This document shows, piece by piece, positions 28,702 through 36,408 of a DNA stretch of 64,000 nt. The notes beneath the pieces are model-generated. The model was not told the origin of the DNA and did not search any database. It saw only the letters and a program-made list of their open reading frames with translations. The position numbers and the translations under genes were made by a program. Position 1 is the first letter of the stretch, and each line of letters begins with the position of its first letter. The stretch lies in NCBI GenBank assembly GCA_963705155.1, contig CAVPJC010000014.1:186001-250000 (forward strand), given 5' to 3'. The stretch comes from CAVPJC01 sp963705155. Lineage in GTDB: Bacteria; Chloroflexota; Anaerolineae; Anaerolineales; UBA4823.

Positions 28702-29667
28702 ATGGGCTTGATTAATTTGATCCTGATCATCGGTGGCGGTTTGGCGCTGCTCATGTTTGTGATCGGCCTGGTTGTTACCGTTACCAGTGAACGGTCACTG
28801 GTGGAGGAGCGGCTGGGTCGTTACATCGAAGATGAGGTGGCGGTCTCGCACAAAGGGGAGAAGGCTTCACCAGTCGGCGATTGGTTGAATGTTCGCCTGG
28901 AAAAATCGAGCTGGGGCGATTCAATCGCTAAGCAGCTTGCGCGGGCAGACATCAAGCTGAAGACCGGTGAATACCTGGCATTAATCATCATTTCGATGAT
29001 CGGTGTTGGCTTCATTAGCTGGTATTTGGGTGGTCGAAGCATTATTTTTGGAGCCATTGGAGTGCTGCTCGGGATATTACTGCCGCGTGTCTACGTAAGT
29101 CGGCAGCAAGGCCAGCGGTTATATCGGTTTAATGACCAACTCGCGGATATGCTCAATCTGATGGTCAATGGTTTGCGCGCAGGTTATTCCACCATGCAGG
29201 CCATGGAAGCTATCAGCAGAGAATTGCCTCCACCGATCTCAGATGAATTCCGGCGGGTTGTACAAGAAATGCAGCTGGGTCTTCCTATGGAGAAGACGCT
29301 GGATAACTTGCTGCGGCGAATACCCAGCGATGACCTCGACCTGGTTGTGGCGGCAATCAATGTGCAGCGCGAAGTAGGCGGCAACCTCGCAGAGATTTTG
29401 GAAACCATATCTCATACCATCCGTGAGCGAGTTCGAATCAAAGGCGAAATCCGAGTACTCACATCTCAGGTGATCTATTCCGGCCGGTTTCTTGCTATGA
29501 TGCCTTTGTTGATTATGGTTGCGTTATGGCTGCTGAACAAGCCCTATATGATGGAATTCTTTAACCCAGAAACCCGGGTGGTGGGCCTTATCCTGCTTGC
29601 TATTGGCGCAATTATGATCGCCTCCGGGTATTTTGTGATGACACGCATTGCAACGATTGAGGTATAA
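28702..29667 (+). CDS. tadB: Tad pilus inner-membrane protein TadB
   Basis: 321 residues with N-terminal helix (LILIIGGGLALLMFVIGLVV), a second hydrophobic pair (ALIIISMIGVGFISWYLGG), the T2SSF domain (FNDQLADMLNLMVNGLRAGY followed by STMQAMEAISRE, LDLVVAAINVQREVGGNLAE) and two C-terminal helices. This is the GspF-like platform protein that works with CpaF and TadC. Complete; ATG 28702. Confidence 0.92.
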   Translation: MGLINLILIIGGGLALLMFVIGLVVTVTSERSLVEERLGRYIEDEVAVSHKGEKASPVGDWLNVRLEKSSWGDSIAKQLARADIKLKTGEYLALIIISMIGVGFISWYLGGRSIIFGAIGVLLGILLPRVYVSRQQGQRLYRFNDQLADMLNLMVNGLRAGYSTMQAMEAISRELPPPISDEFRRVVQEMQLGLPMEKTLDNLLRRIPSDDLDLVVAAINVQREVGGNLAEILETISHTIRERVRIKGEIRVLTSQVIYSGRFLAMMPLLIMVALWLLNKPYMMEFFNPETRVVGLILLAIGAIMIASGYFVMTRIATIEV

Positions 29668-29712
29668 GGTGTTCTACCTGGGACTGTTTTCAGGCAGATC
29701 AGGAGGTAGGCT

Positions 29713-30665
29713 GTGACCACTATTATCATTGTGGCTGTTGTTTTGGTTGTAATCGCTGCGATTGCACTGGTATTTATCGGATTGCGCGATTCATCCGGAG
29801 CCGACCCACTCCAGGATCGATTGGCAGATTATGCTGCGCGCGGTGAAACAGCTACCCTGGAACAGATCGAGCTTTCGCAGCCAATTTCCGAACGAATCAT
29901 CTATCCCGTCGCGCGCAAACTGGGCGAGATCGCCCTGCGGTTTACACCCCAGAATGCCCTGCAATCCACCCAACGCAAGATCGAGCTGGCTGGCAGCCCA
30001 CGCGGTTTGGATCCAACTTTATTGTGGGCAATGCGCTTTATCGCTGCTGTCGTTGTAGGTGGGTTGATGGTCTTTATGATGTCGATCGGATTAAAAATTG
30101 GAGTTGGAGCACAAAGATCCTGGTGATCGGGGGGTTTGCAGCCCTGGGATTTTATCTCCCTGAAATGTTGTTGACCAGTAAAATTCAACGCAGGCAGAAG
30201 GAGATCCGCAAGGCTATGCCAGACGCGCTGGATCTACTGACAATCTGCGTTGAGGCCGGGCTCGGTTTTGATGGGGCAATGGCGAAGGTGAATGAAAAGT
30301 GGGATAACGAGCTTGCGATTGCGCTTGGCCGGGTGATCCGTGAGATACAGTTAGGAAAACTGCGCCGTGAAGCCCTGCGAGATATGGCTGACAGGATGGG
30401 TATTCCTGAAATGACCAGCTTCGTTGCTGCTGTCATCCAGAGCGAGCAGTTGGGTGTGAGTATGGCTAAAGTGCTGCGCATCCAATCGGACCAAATGCGG
30501 ATCAAACGCCGGCAAATGGCTGAGGAAGAGGCGCATAAAGCGCCGATTAAAATGCTTATTCCTATGGCGTTATTAATCTTTCCATCAATTTGTATCGTAC
30601 TCATGGCGCCTGCGGTGCTGATGTTGATGCGCTCGGCATTAAAAACGCTGCTCTTTGGCGGCTAG
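29713..30665 (+). CDS. tadC: Tad pilus inner-membrane protein TadC, frameshifted
   Basis: About 317 residues after repair. N-terminal helix, a linker, two helices (MRFIAAVVVGGLMVFMMSIG and ILVIGGFAALGFYLPEMLL), then T2SSF domain (RKAMPDALDLLTICVEAGLG, IQSEQLGVSMAKVLRIQSDQ) and the C-terminal helix pair. GTG 29713 with AGGAGG at 29700-29705. The frame is lost in the A run at 30112-30115: adding one A restores GAQKILVIGG. Otherwise the first part ends at 30126. Last gene of the operon; TadD-G, secretin and prepilin peptidase genes are not in this window. Confidence 0.92.
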
Positions 30666-30711
30666 AATGGCGAATAATCCATTCTAATATCGGTTTACAG
30701 CGAGGTACCCG

Positions 30712-31429
30712 ATGGCTGTGCCGGATCGTCCGGCCTATCACCTGTACCAGTGGCTGTGGTCTGGACTGGACTGGTTGTATCCACCACACTGCGGGGGATG
30801 TGGTAGCGTGGGTGCGCGCTGGTGCAACGATTGCCAGTCCAGGGTTAAAAATTATTTCCAACTCTGTTTGTGATATTTGTGGTCGACCGGTAATCCAGAA
30901 TGGTGTTTGTGCTGCATGCCGGGCACATCCACCGCATTTCGCTGCTTTGCGTTCGTGGGCGGTGTTTGGCGATCCGTTAAGGAATGCGATGCACCGGATG
31001 AAGTACAAGAGGAATATCGCTTTAGGTGAAATTCTGTCGAGATCTCTCGTTGAATTGTTATCAAGGTTGGGATGGGGCGTCGACGCTGTCGCGCCGGTGC
31101 CGCTCAGCCAACAACGTATGGCAGAGCGCGGCTATAACCAGGCGGCGCTTCTGGCCAGGCCCGTTGCGCTGGCGGCCGGTCTGCCGTACCGGCCAGCCTG
31201 GCTGCAGAAATCGAGGGAAACTCGAACTCAAGTTGGTTTATCTGTGCGGCAACGCAAGGAAAACGTAGCAGGGGCTTTTCAAACGATTCCACTGGCAGTT
31301 AAAGGTAAAACAATTCTGGTAATAGACGATGTAGCAACCAGCGGGGCAACCCTGGATTCCTGTTCTTGTGCGATCATGGCAGGTGGTGCGGCTCGGGTTT
31401 ATTGCCTAACGCTGGCACGGGCTTTATAA
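30712..31429 (+). CDS. comF: ComF-family phosphoribosyltransferase-like protein, frameshifted
   Basis: About 238 residues after repair. I place the start at ATG 30712 (GAGG at 30702-30705), in a different frame from the C-terminal part. It encodes DWLYPPHCGGCGSVGARWCN followed by DC, the first zinc ribbon, and VCDICGRPVIQNGVCAAC, the second. The frames join at the A run 30847-30851 by removing one A (RVKIISNSVCDICG). C-terminal PRTase domain: AERGYNQAALLARPVA and the PRPP loop ILVIDDVATSGATLDSCS. ComF is needed for DNA uptake in Bacillus and Haemophilus; here it directly follows the Tad operon. Confidence 0.92.
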
Positions 31430-31541
31430 TTAGGTCGTTCAATCGAAAAAAACGGCGGGTTGAATGCTTGACGCCCGTTTGATCTATTGCAAGACCATCA
31501 TCAGATCGTCAGGCAAGCCAAAATTCTCGACGGAGGATCCT

Positions 31542-32114
31542 ATGACACTTGAAGTGGAAGTCTATGGAAAAAATATGGAAGTGACGGATCGAATTCAAGA
31601 TTACGTCAAAAAGAAAGTATCCCGTTTAGACCGATTTTTGCCAGGGATCGAAGAAGCTAGAGTTGATGTTTCGTATGTAAAGTCTGCCCGGAGTGCAGCA
31701 GACCGGCAGGTAGCCCAGATAACCGTGCGAGGAAGAGGTTTCATTTTACGGTCTGAGGAACGTGCAGAAGATATTTTTGCCGCTCTGGATACCGCATTGG
31801 ATAAAATTGAACGCAGAATTGAGCGTTATAAGGGAAAGCGCCATCGCGGCCGTGGTGATGGTAGATCGGCTTCCGAGGTTGTACCTGTTGTGGCTGAAGC
31901 GGTAGATGAGGAAACTGGCGAGCTGGGACCTGTGATTGCTCGTCGAAAGCGTTTTCTATTGCACCCAATGGATGAAATGGAGGCCATCGAACAAATGGGT
32001 TTATTGGGACACGAAAACTTCTTTGTGTTTTATAACGTGAATACCAACGCAATCAGTGTCCTTTACAAGCGGCGCGATGGAACATTTGGTTTGATCGAGC
32101 CTGAAATCGGCTAA
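31542..32114 (+). CDS. hpf: Ribosome hibernation-promoting factor, long form
   Basis: 190 residues. N-terminal HPF/YfiA domain (MTLEVEVYGKNMEVTDRIQD; ARVDVSYVKSARSAADRQVA), an acidic linker, then the C-terminal dimerisation domain (RRKRFLLHPMDEMEAIEQMG, NVNTNAISVLYKRRDGTFGL). The two-domain form produces 100S ribosome dimers by itself. ATG 31542 with GGAGG at 31532-31536 is preferred over the in-frame start at 31464, which adds a non-conserved N terminus. Confidence 0.95.
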   Translation: MTLEVEVYGKNMEVTDRIQDYVKKKVSRLDRFLPGIEEARVDVSYVKSARSAADRQVAQITVRGRGFILRSEERAEDIFAALDTALDKIERRIERYKGKRHRGRGDGRSASEVVPVVAEAVDEETGELGPVIARRKRFLLHPMDEMEAIEQMGLLGHENFFVFYNVNTNAISVLYKRRDGTFGLIEPEIG

Positions 32115-32129
32115 ACTGTTATCAAATAG

Positions 32130-32170
32130 AAAGGGCATCCCCGCTAAGAATATGGGATGCCCTTTTTGTT
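32130..32170. terminator. Terminator after hpf, shared with the convergent small gene
   Basis: 12-base perfect stem AAAGGGCATCCC (32130-32141) / GGGATGCCCTTT (32154-32165), loop of 12, then TTGTTT. The minus-strand small gene as reconstructed stops at 32170, just before the same hairpin. Confidence 0.88.
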
Positions 32171-32405
32171 TATTTAGCCTTTGTGGCTTTGATTCTCGGC
32201 ATTGTTTTATTACGTGGGAGTTGGATGGTTGCATGGAAATAATAAAACTGACCCCGAGGGGCATTAATTCCATGACTTCAATGACTTCAAATGTATCTGT
32301 GCCCAAGGTCACTTTTTCCCCGATTTCTGGTTGATGGTCCCAGTTAACGATTGCGCCTGGATGTTCACGACCAGTGACGACGAAACTGACTTTATAGATA
32401 GCCAT
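32170..32405 (-). CDS. Small hypothetical protein, frameshifted
   Basis: About 78 residues as reconstructed. Begins MAIYKVSFVVTGREHPGAIV, continues with EIGEKVTLGTDTFEVIEVME and LMPLGVSF, then the frame appears to break at 32238-32246. In the uncorrected frame translation would run through the hpf terminator and into the 3' end of hpf, which is implausible; after adding one base it continues FIYFHATIQLPRNKTMPRIK and stops at 32170, just before the hairpin. ATG 32405 overlaps the stop of the cyclic-nucleotide-binding gene (TGATG), so the two are translationally coupled. Looks like a small beta-barrel; no family recognised. Confidence 0.55.
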
Positions 32406-32851
32406 CACCGCCCCCTTGCACTCAGATTGCGGTGCCTGAGCTTGAATGATAAATCCATAGCAATATTGCGCATGACGATATAACCGATGTGATTATTGCG
32501 CGAACATAATTCTTCAAAATCCTCGCGATGGATCACCTGGATAATGGTCGGTTCAACGCTTGCACGCACGGTTGCAGAGCGTGGACCCTGGTCAACCAGG
32601 GCCATTTCACCGATTATTTGCCCCTCTCCCAGACTGACGATAATATGAGCCTCGCCTTGAGATTCATTCAGGAGCACTTCTACGAAACCCTCGGTGACAA
32701 TATACAGATCGTCGTTGATTTCACCCTGCGTGGTTATTTTTTCTCCGAGTTGGAGTTTCCGTTCAGTGCATAATTGGGCGACTTCATCCAGCTCTGTTTC
32801 CGTCATCCCGTTGAATATCTCGACATTCCTAAGAATATTTCCAAGTTCCAT
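32405..32851 (-). CDS. Stand-alone cyclic nucleotide-binding domain protein
   Basis: 148 residues that are almost entirely one cNBD: LRNVEIFNGMTETELDEVAQ, then EKITTQGEINDDLYIVTEG, the phosphate-binding cassette region GEGQIIGEMALVDQGPRSAT, followed by helices to the end. There is no helix-turn-helix, so it is not a CRP-type activator by itself. The cassette has GEMALVDQGPRSATV with the Glu and Arg that contact cyclic nucleotides in CRP/PKA-type domains, so ligand binding is plausible. ATG 32851 follows GGGAGG; the upstream TTG at 32857 is less likely. Function unknown; coupled to a small downstream gene. Confidence 0.85.
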   Translation of the reverse strand: MELGNILRNVEIFNGMTETELDEVAQLCTERKLQLGEKITTQGEINDDLYIVTEGFVEVLLNESQGEAHIIVSLGEGQIIGEMALVDQGPRSATVRASVEPTIIQVIHREDFEELCSRNNHIGYIVMRNIAMDLSFKLRHRNLSARGR

Positions 32852-32875
32852 GATCAATCCTCCCGCACCAATTTT

Positions 32876-32904
32876 ATTTTAATGCTAAATTTGCTAGATA
32901 GCAA
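32876..32904 (-). promoter_or_regulatory. Promoter of the cNBD gene with a palindrome over the -35
   Basis: On the minus strand TTGCTA (32904-32899), spacer 17, TAAAAT (32881-32876). The -35 is one arm of the inverted repeat TTGCTA-GA-TAGCAA (32891-32904), which may be an operator. Confidence 0.5.
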
Positions 32905-32921
32905 CAATCGTCTTTGGCGCG

Positions 32922-32950
32922 TTGACTTCTGTTCTTAAAACGGGTAAACT
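32922..32950 (+). promoter_or_regulatory. Promoter of folE
   Basis: TTGACT at 32922-32927, spacer 17, TAAACT at 32945-32950. The predicted transcript begins near 32957, upstream of ATG 32985 but downstream of the longer TTG start at 32922, so it also fixes the start codon. Confidence 0.65.
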
Positions 32951-32984
32951 TCCTTACCACTTGGAAGAAGAAACGAGGATAAGA

Positions 32985-33617
32985 ATGTTTGAAAACCGGG
33001 AATCTCTCTATCAAATTGCGGATTTAATCCATGATGGTGATATCGATTTGGGTACGATTGAGGAATTGATCACACGAATGTTGGTGGCTTTTGGCGAAAA
33101 CCCAGAGCGTGAAGGATTGCTACGTACTCCGGAACGTGTGGCACGCATGTACACGGAGTTGCTGGCAGGTTATCGTGTGGACCCTCTGCAATTGATCAAT
33201 GACGCGGTTTTTGATGTTACCTACGATGAGATGGTACTTGTACGTGATATCGAATTTTATTCGTTGTGCGAACACCACATGCTTCCATTTATCGGCAGGG
33301 CGCATGTAGCGTACCTGCCTAAAGGCAGGGTGCTGGGTCTTTCAAAAATACCACGGCTGGTGGACATGTTTGCGCATCGGCTACAGGTACAAGAGCGCAT
33401 GACCAGGCAAATTGCGGAATTTTTGGATGAACTACTGCATCCAGCAGGGGTTGCCGTGGTTGTAGAGGGTTTGCATCTTTGCGCAACAATGCGGGGTGTG
33501 AAAAAGCACGGTGCACGCATGACGACTTCTGCCATGTTTGGGTATTTTCGGAAAAATCCGGCCACCCGCCAGGAATTTCTTGAAAATATCTCGCGCGGGT
33601 CTGCACCTATGTTTTGA
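32985..33617 (+). CDS. folE: GTP cyclohydrolase I (FolE, type IA)
   Basis: 210 residues. Makes 7,8-dihydroneopterin triphosphate from GTP, first step of tetrahydrofolate synthesis. Visible are the entry motif NPEREGLLRTPERVARMY, zinc ligands in FYSLCEHHMLPFIG (Cys, His) and in GLHLCATMRG (Cys), and catalytic region KIPRLVDMFAHRLQVQERMT. ATG 32985 with GAGGA just upstream. It meets folK (opposite strand) with an 11-base overlap of their 3' ends. Confidence 0.97.
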   Translation: MFENRESLYQIADLIHDGDIDLGTIEELITRMLVAFGENPEREGLLRTPERVARMYTELLAGYRVDPLQLINDAVFDVTYDEMVLVRDIEFYSLCEHHMLPFIGRAHVAYLPKGRVLGLSKIPRLVDMFAHRLQVQERMTRQIAEFLDELLHPAGVAVVVEGLHLCATMRGVKKHGARMTTSAMFGYFRKNPATRQEFLENISRGSAPMF

Positions 33618-34128
33618 AATCAGGTAGGATTCGGGTGGTTTTCCGCAGGATATCCGGCCGCGGGTAAATCTTAGTAGGCTGGGCCAATTTTTTGGCAATG
33701 GATGAAAGCTTTTCCCCTGTGATGGGATGGGTGCAATCCGGGAAAATTTCTGCAAGAGGTACGGCGAGGTAAGCAAGGCGCCAAATATCTGGCTCCATTA
33801 CTTCGCCGTCTGTTATTAAGAGATCCAAATCGATCGGGCGGGGGGCATGTGTATGACTGCTTCGCATGCGTCCCAGTTGGGTTTCCAATGGGCGGAGAAT
33901 CTCATATTTTAGGGCTGAGGGGTTGTTTCGAGTGAGCACCAGAACGGCCGCGTTGATAAAATCGGGACCATCCACACCAATGGCAGGATTTTGCCAGGCC
34001 GTAGAGTGAGCGGCCAAGTTCATCACCTGGCCCAGCAATTGAACTGCGCGGGGAAGGTTTTTATCCGGCGCGATGTTTGAGCCCAGGCTGATATAGATCT
34101 GGTGTTCAATCGCGGCGCTCGCGCTCAA
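33607..34128 (-). CDS. folK: HPPK: 2-amino-4-hydroxy-6-hydroxymethyldihydropteridine diphosphokinase
   Basis: About 174 residues. HPPK motifs: IYISLGSNIAPDKNL at the N terminus, GPDFINAAVLV, and the active-site block RPIDLDLLITDGEV with the two magnesium-binding Asp residues, then YLAVPLAEIFPD. It transfers pyrophosphate from ATP to the folB product. The start is uncertain: TTG near 34128 overlaps the folB stop by 23 bases; no ATG is available, so an ATT or a lost base near the start is possible. Ends convergent with folE. Confidence 0.93.
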   Translation of the reverse strand: MSASAAIEHQIYISLGSNIAPDKNLPRAVQLLGQVMNLAAHSTAWQNPAIGVDGPDFINAAVLVLTRNNPSALKYEILRPLETQLGRMRSSHTHAPRPIDLDLLITDGEVMEPDIWRLAYLAVPLAEIFPDCTHPITGEKLSSIAKKLAQPTKIYPRPDILRKTTRILPDFKT

Positions 34129-34462
34129 TCTCCACCCCCGCAGACCGGGCAAAACGTACCGCACCGGGTTTTTCGACCCGCACGATGACTCTTTTCACAC
34201 GTTGATCTTCCAGGCACATTTTGGCCAGATCTGATGCCAGAGCTTCGACCGTCAGGCGCTGAGCATGTTCTGCGTGGTAAAGGGCTTTCTTGGATATGGT
34301 GCGGTAATTTAAACAGTCGTCGATGTTGTCGCTTTCACCTGCAATTTCAAGATCGGCGAATAGGGTTAAGTTGATCAGGATCTCCTGGGGATTTTCTCGC
34401 TCCCAGGGATTGATGCCGATAATTCCACGGGCTAAAAGGTCTTTAATAATGACACGATCCAT
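34106..34462 (-). CDS. folB: Dihydroneopterin aldolase
   Basis: 118 residues, complete, usual length. MDRVIIKDLLARGIIGINPW with ERENPQEILINLTLFADLEI and the active-site region NYRTISKKALYHAEHAQRLT, VEALASDLA containing catalytic Glu, then VKRVIVRVEKPGAVRFARSA. Converts dihydroneopterin to 6-hydroxymethyl-dihydropterin and glycolaldehyde. It is the gene before folK and after the SDR gene in one minus-strand operon. Confidence 0.95.
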   Translation of the reverse strand: MDRVIIKDLLARGIIGINPWERENPQEILINLTLFADLEIAGESDNIDDCLNYRTISKKALYHAEHAQRLTVEALASDLAKMCLEDQRVKRVIVRVEKPGAVRFARSAGVEIERERRD

Positions 34463-34495
34463 TGACGATCTCCGGTGATTAGGAATACAGTTGGG

Positions 34496-35221
34496 TCATA
34501 CGAGATGCCGGCCGCCATCCACGTGGATGATCTCGCCGGTTATATATTTTGGGCCATCCAGGAGGAAGAGCAGGGTATCGGTTACTTCGTTTATCTGCGC
34601 CCACCGATTAGCGGGCACATTTTCAATAATTTTAGAAGTGGGGGCGCCATCGCTGGGCGGAAGGATGGCGCCCAGCGCCATGCCATTTACAAGGATATTT
34701 GGGGAAAGGGCTGAAGCCAATGAGCGTGTCAGAGCCGCCAGGGCTGCCTTACTGATGGTATAAGGGAAATGATCAGATCCTGGACGCAGAGCGCGCCAAT
34801 CGAGGATATTGACAATGCGGCCTTCACCAGATTGTTCCAGGGAGCGTGCGAATGACTGGCAAATTAAGAATGGCGCTGTGAGATTTGTGTTGAGATGCCG
34901 GTTCCAGGCATCCAGATCAGTGCTATTCCAGTCAAAAGTTTCAAAGATTGAAGCATTGTTGACGAGTGCGTAAAGCGGGCCGTATTCAATTGCTCTGGGA
35001 ACCAGTGTTCCGGCTTGAATTGGGTCTTCCAGATCTGCCTGCAAAATCCAGGCCGTTCCTCCAGCGGTTTCGATTTCTTCAAGCAAATCCTGCGCCGCGT
35101 TCTCAGACCTCCGGTGGTGAATGATAACGCTGGCTCCACGCCCCGCCAGCGCGAGAGACATGGCACGGCCCAGCCGCCGCGCTGCCCCTGTAATTAATAC
35201 ATTTTTACCTTGCAAACTCAT
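34496..35221 (-). CDS. SDR oxidoreductase, pteridine reductase (FolM/PTR1)-like
   Basis: 241-residue classical SDR. The cofactor motif is TGAARRLGRAMSLALAGRG and the next strand ends VIIHHRRSENAA; the paired Arg in the glycine-rich motif plus the H-x-R-S element after strand 2 are typical of NADPH-dependent pteridine reductases. NNASIFE, catalytic Ser region ILDWRALRPG (the usual Ser is replaced by D-W) and YTISK follow. Given its place between DUF302 and folB, reduction of dihydrobiopterin or dihydrofolate is the best guess. DUF302 overlaps it by 4 bases at the start. Confidence 0.82.
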   Translation of the reverse strand: MSLQGKNVLITGAARRLGRAMSLALAGRGASVIIHHRRSENAAQDLLEEIETAGGTAWILQADLEDPIQAGTLVPRAIEYGPLYALVNNASIFETFDWNSTDLDAWNRHLNTNLTAPFLICQSFARSLEQSGEGRIVNILDWRALRPGSDHFPYTISKAALAALTRSLASALSPNILVNGMALGAILPPSDGAPTSKIIENVPANRWAQINEVTDTLLFLLDGPKYITGEIIHVDGGRHLV

Positions 35222-35628
35222 AATTCCAGCAATGCCTCAGCAACACGCTCTAACCGGGCGCGGGCTGCCTGGGCTACCTCTACTAGGATCGGGTTTTCCT
35301 GCAAACTACCGACCGTCATCATCATTTCGGGATTGGCAATTCTTACGAGAGAGTTTCCATCCGCGACCGCCTCAACGGTTACGTTACACGGCAACATAAG
35401 TCCGACCAATCCTTCTTCGGAAAGAGCACGGTGCGCGAGAGGCGGATTACAGGCTCCCATGATCAAGTACGGACGGAAGTCTTCCCCGAGTTTCTCCTTC
35501 AAGGTAGCTTTAACATCAATGCTTGTCAGCACGCCGAATCCTTCTGCTTTCAGTGCTGCAGTTACGCGTTCGACCGCTTCCTTATAGGGAATGGACAAGT
35601 TCACCTCAAAACCCATTTCTTTTGTCAT
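35218..35628 (-). CDS. DUF302 family protein
   Basis: 136 residues matching DUF302: IPYKEAVERVTAALKAEGFG, then TSIDVKATLKEKLGEDFRPY, LIMGACNPPLAHRAL and LPCNVTVEAVADGN. The family has a TBP-like alpha-beta fold; no biochemical function is established. AGGAGG lies just upstream of ATG 35628. First gene of the minus-strand operon leading into the folate genes. Confidence 0.92.
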   Translation of the reverse strand: MTKEMGFEVNLSIPYKEAVERVTAALKAEGFGVLTSIDVKATLKEKLGEDFRPYLIMGACNPPLAHRALSEEGLVGLMLPCNVTVEAVADGNSLVRIANPEMMMTVGSLQENPILVEVAQAARARLERVAEALLEL

Positions 35629-35655
35629 TGCGCCTCCTTTGATATTTGCCTGGTT

Positions 35656-36408
35656 TTACGTCAAAATGTCTGCGTGATTATGTCTCTTTTGCAGGCGTTG
35701 AAGACCTGCCAGGCAGGCTGCAAGCAGCAACCATGCAAGCACCTGAAAGGAGCGAAATCCCCCAGGCAGCGTGGAGCTTTCTGCCCGATAAGCCTCCAAT
35801 AGCAGCTTCGCACCTGCGCTGAACGCAATAAATGTGAGGAAATATGAACCGGCAGTCGAATATGTTGACATTGCCCGGCTGGGCCACAGGCGCCAGAGGA
35901 TTAACCCGGCGGCAAAGCTCTCATAAAATTGTGAAGGGTGACGCACCCCTCCCCACAACTCGATTCCCCAGGGAAGGCTGGTCACACGGCCGTAGGCTTC
36001 ACCAGATGCAATATTGGCCAGGTTTGAAGCAAAAGCTATGACGGCGAAAGCAGGGGTCAATGCGTCGAGCGTAGGCAATAATGGCATACTCTTTCGTTGG
36101 GCATAGATTGCTGCACAAATTACACCGACTACGATTCCACTCAATGGATCGAACAATCCGAGGTTTCTCGAGAAGATATCGAGAGGGTTCGCCGCAAACA
36201 TGGACGAATAGCGCGCTACGTAAGCCAAACGTGCTCCGGCAACCCCTGTCAGCATAGCCACCAGCGCCAGATTAAATACCTGATCCTGATTCAAGTTACG
36301 CCGGTGTACATTCTTTTCGGACAACGATAAACCTGCCCAAACGCCAACGATGTAAAGTAGTACCGGCAGTGGCAACGCGAGTGGCCCAATTTGGAGGATC
36401 GGCATCAT
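35656..36408 (-). CDS. Prolipoprotein diacylglyceryl transferase-like (Lgt family) membrane protein, divergent
   Basis: 250 residues with about seven hydrophobic segments. The C-terminal half has YGRVTSLPWGIELWGGVRHP followed by SQFYE, the Lgt pattern (GxxT-PW...RHPSQ-YE). Other Lgt hallmarks are altered: the R-x-G-N-F-x-N-G-E signature reads FASNLANIASGE, and the helix that normally carries the essential GG-x-x-H-G reads FDPLSGIVVGV without His. So it is either a divergent Lgt or a paralogue with another job. It overlaps the upstream TlpA-like gene by 4 bases, which supports a shared role on extracytoplasmic proteins. Confidence 0.78.
   Translation of the reverse strand: MMPILQIGPLALPLPVLLYIVGVWAGLSLSEKNVHRRNLNQDQVFNLALVAMLTGVAGARLAYVARYSSMFAANPLDIFSRNLGLFDPLSGIVVGVICAAIYAQRKSMPLLPTLDALTPAFAVIAFASNLANIASGEAYGRVTSLPWGIELWGGVRHPSQFYESFAAGLILWRLWPSRAMSTYSTAGSYFLTFIAFSAGAKLLLEAYRAESSTLPGGFRSFQVLAWLLLAACLAGLQRLQKRHNHADILT

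Noticed and set aside
31440..31500. Hairpin and TTGACG element between comF and hpf
   Set aside because: The stem is imperfect without a U run, and no -10 stands at proper distance from TTGACG, so neither a terminator nor a promoter can be supported.
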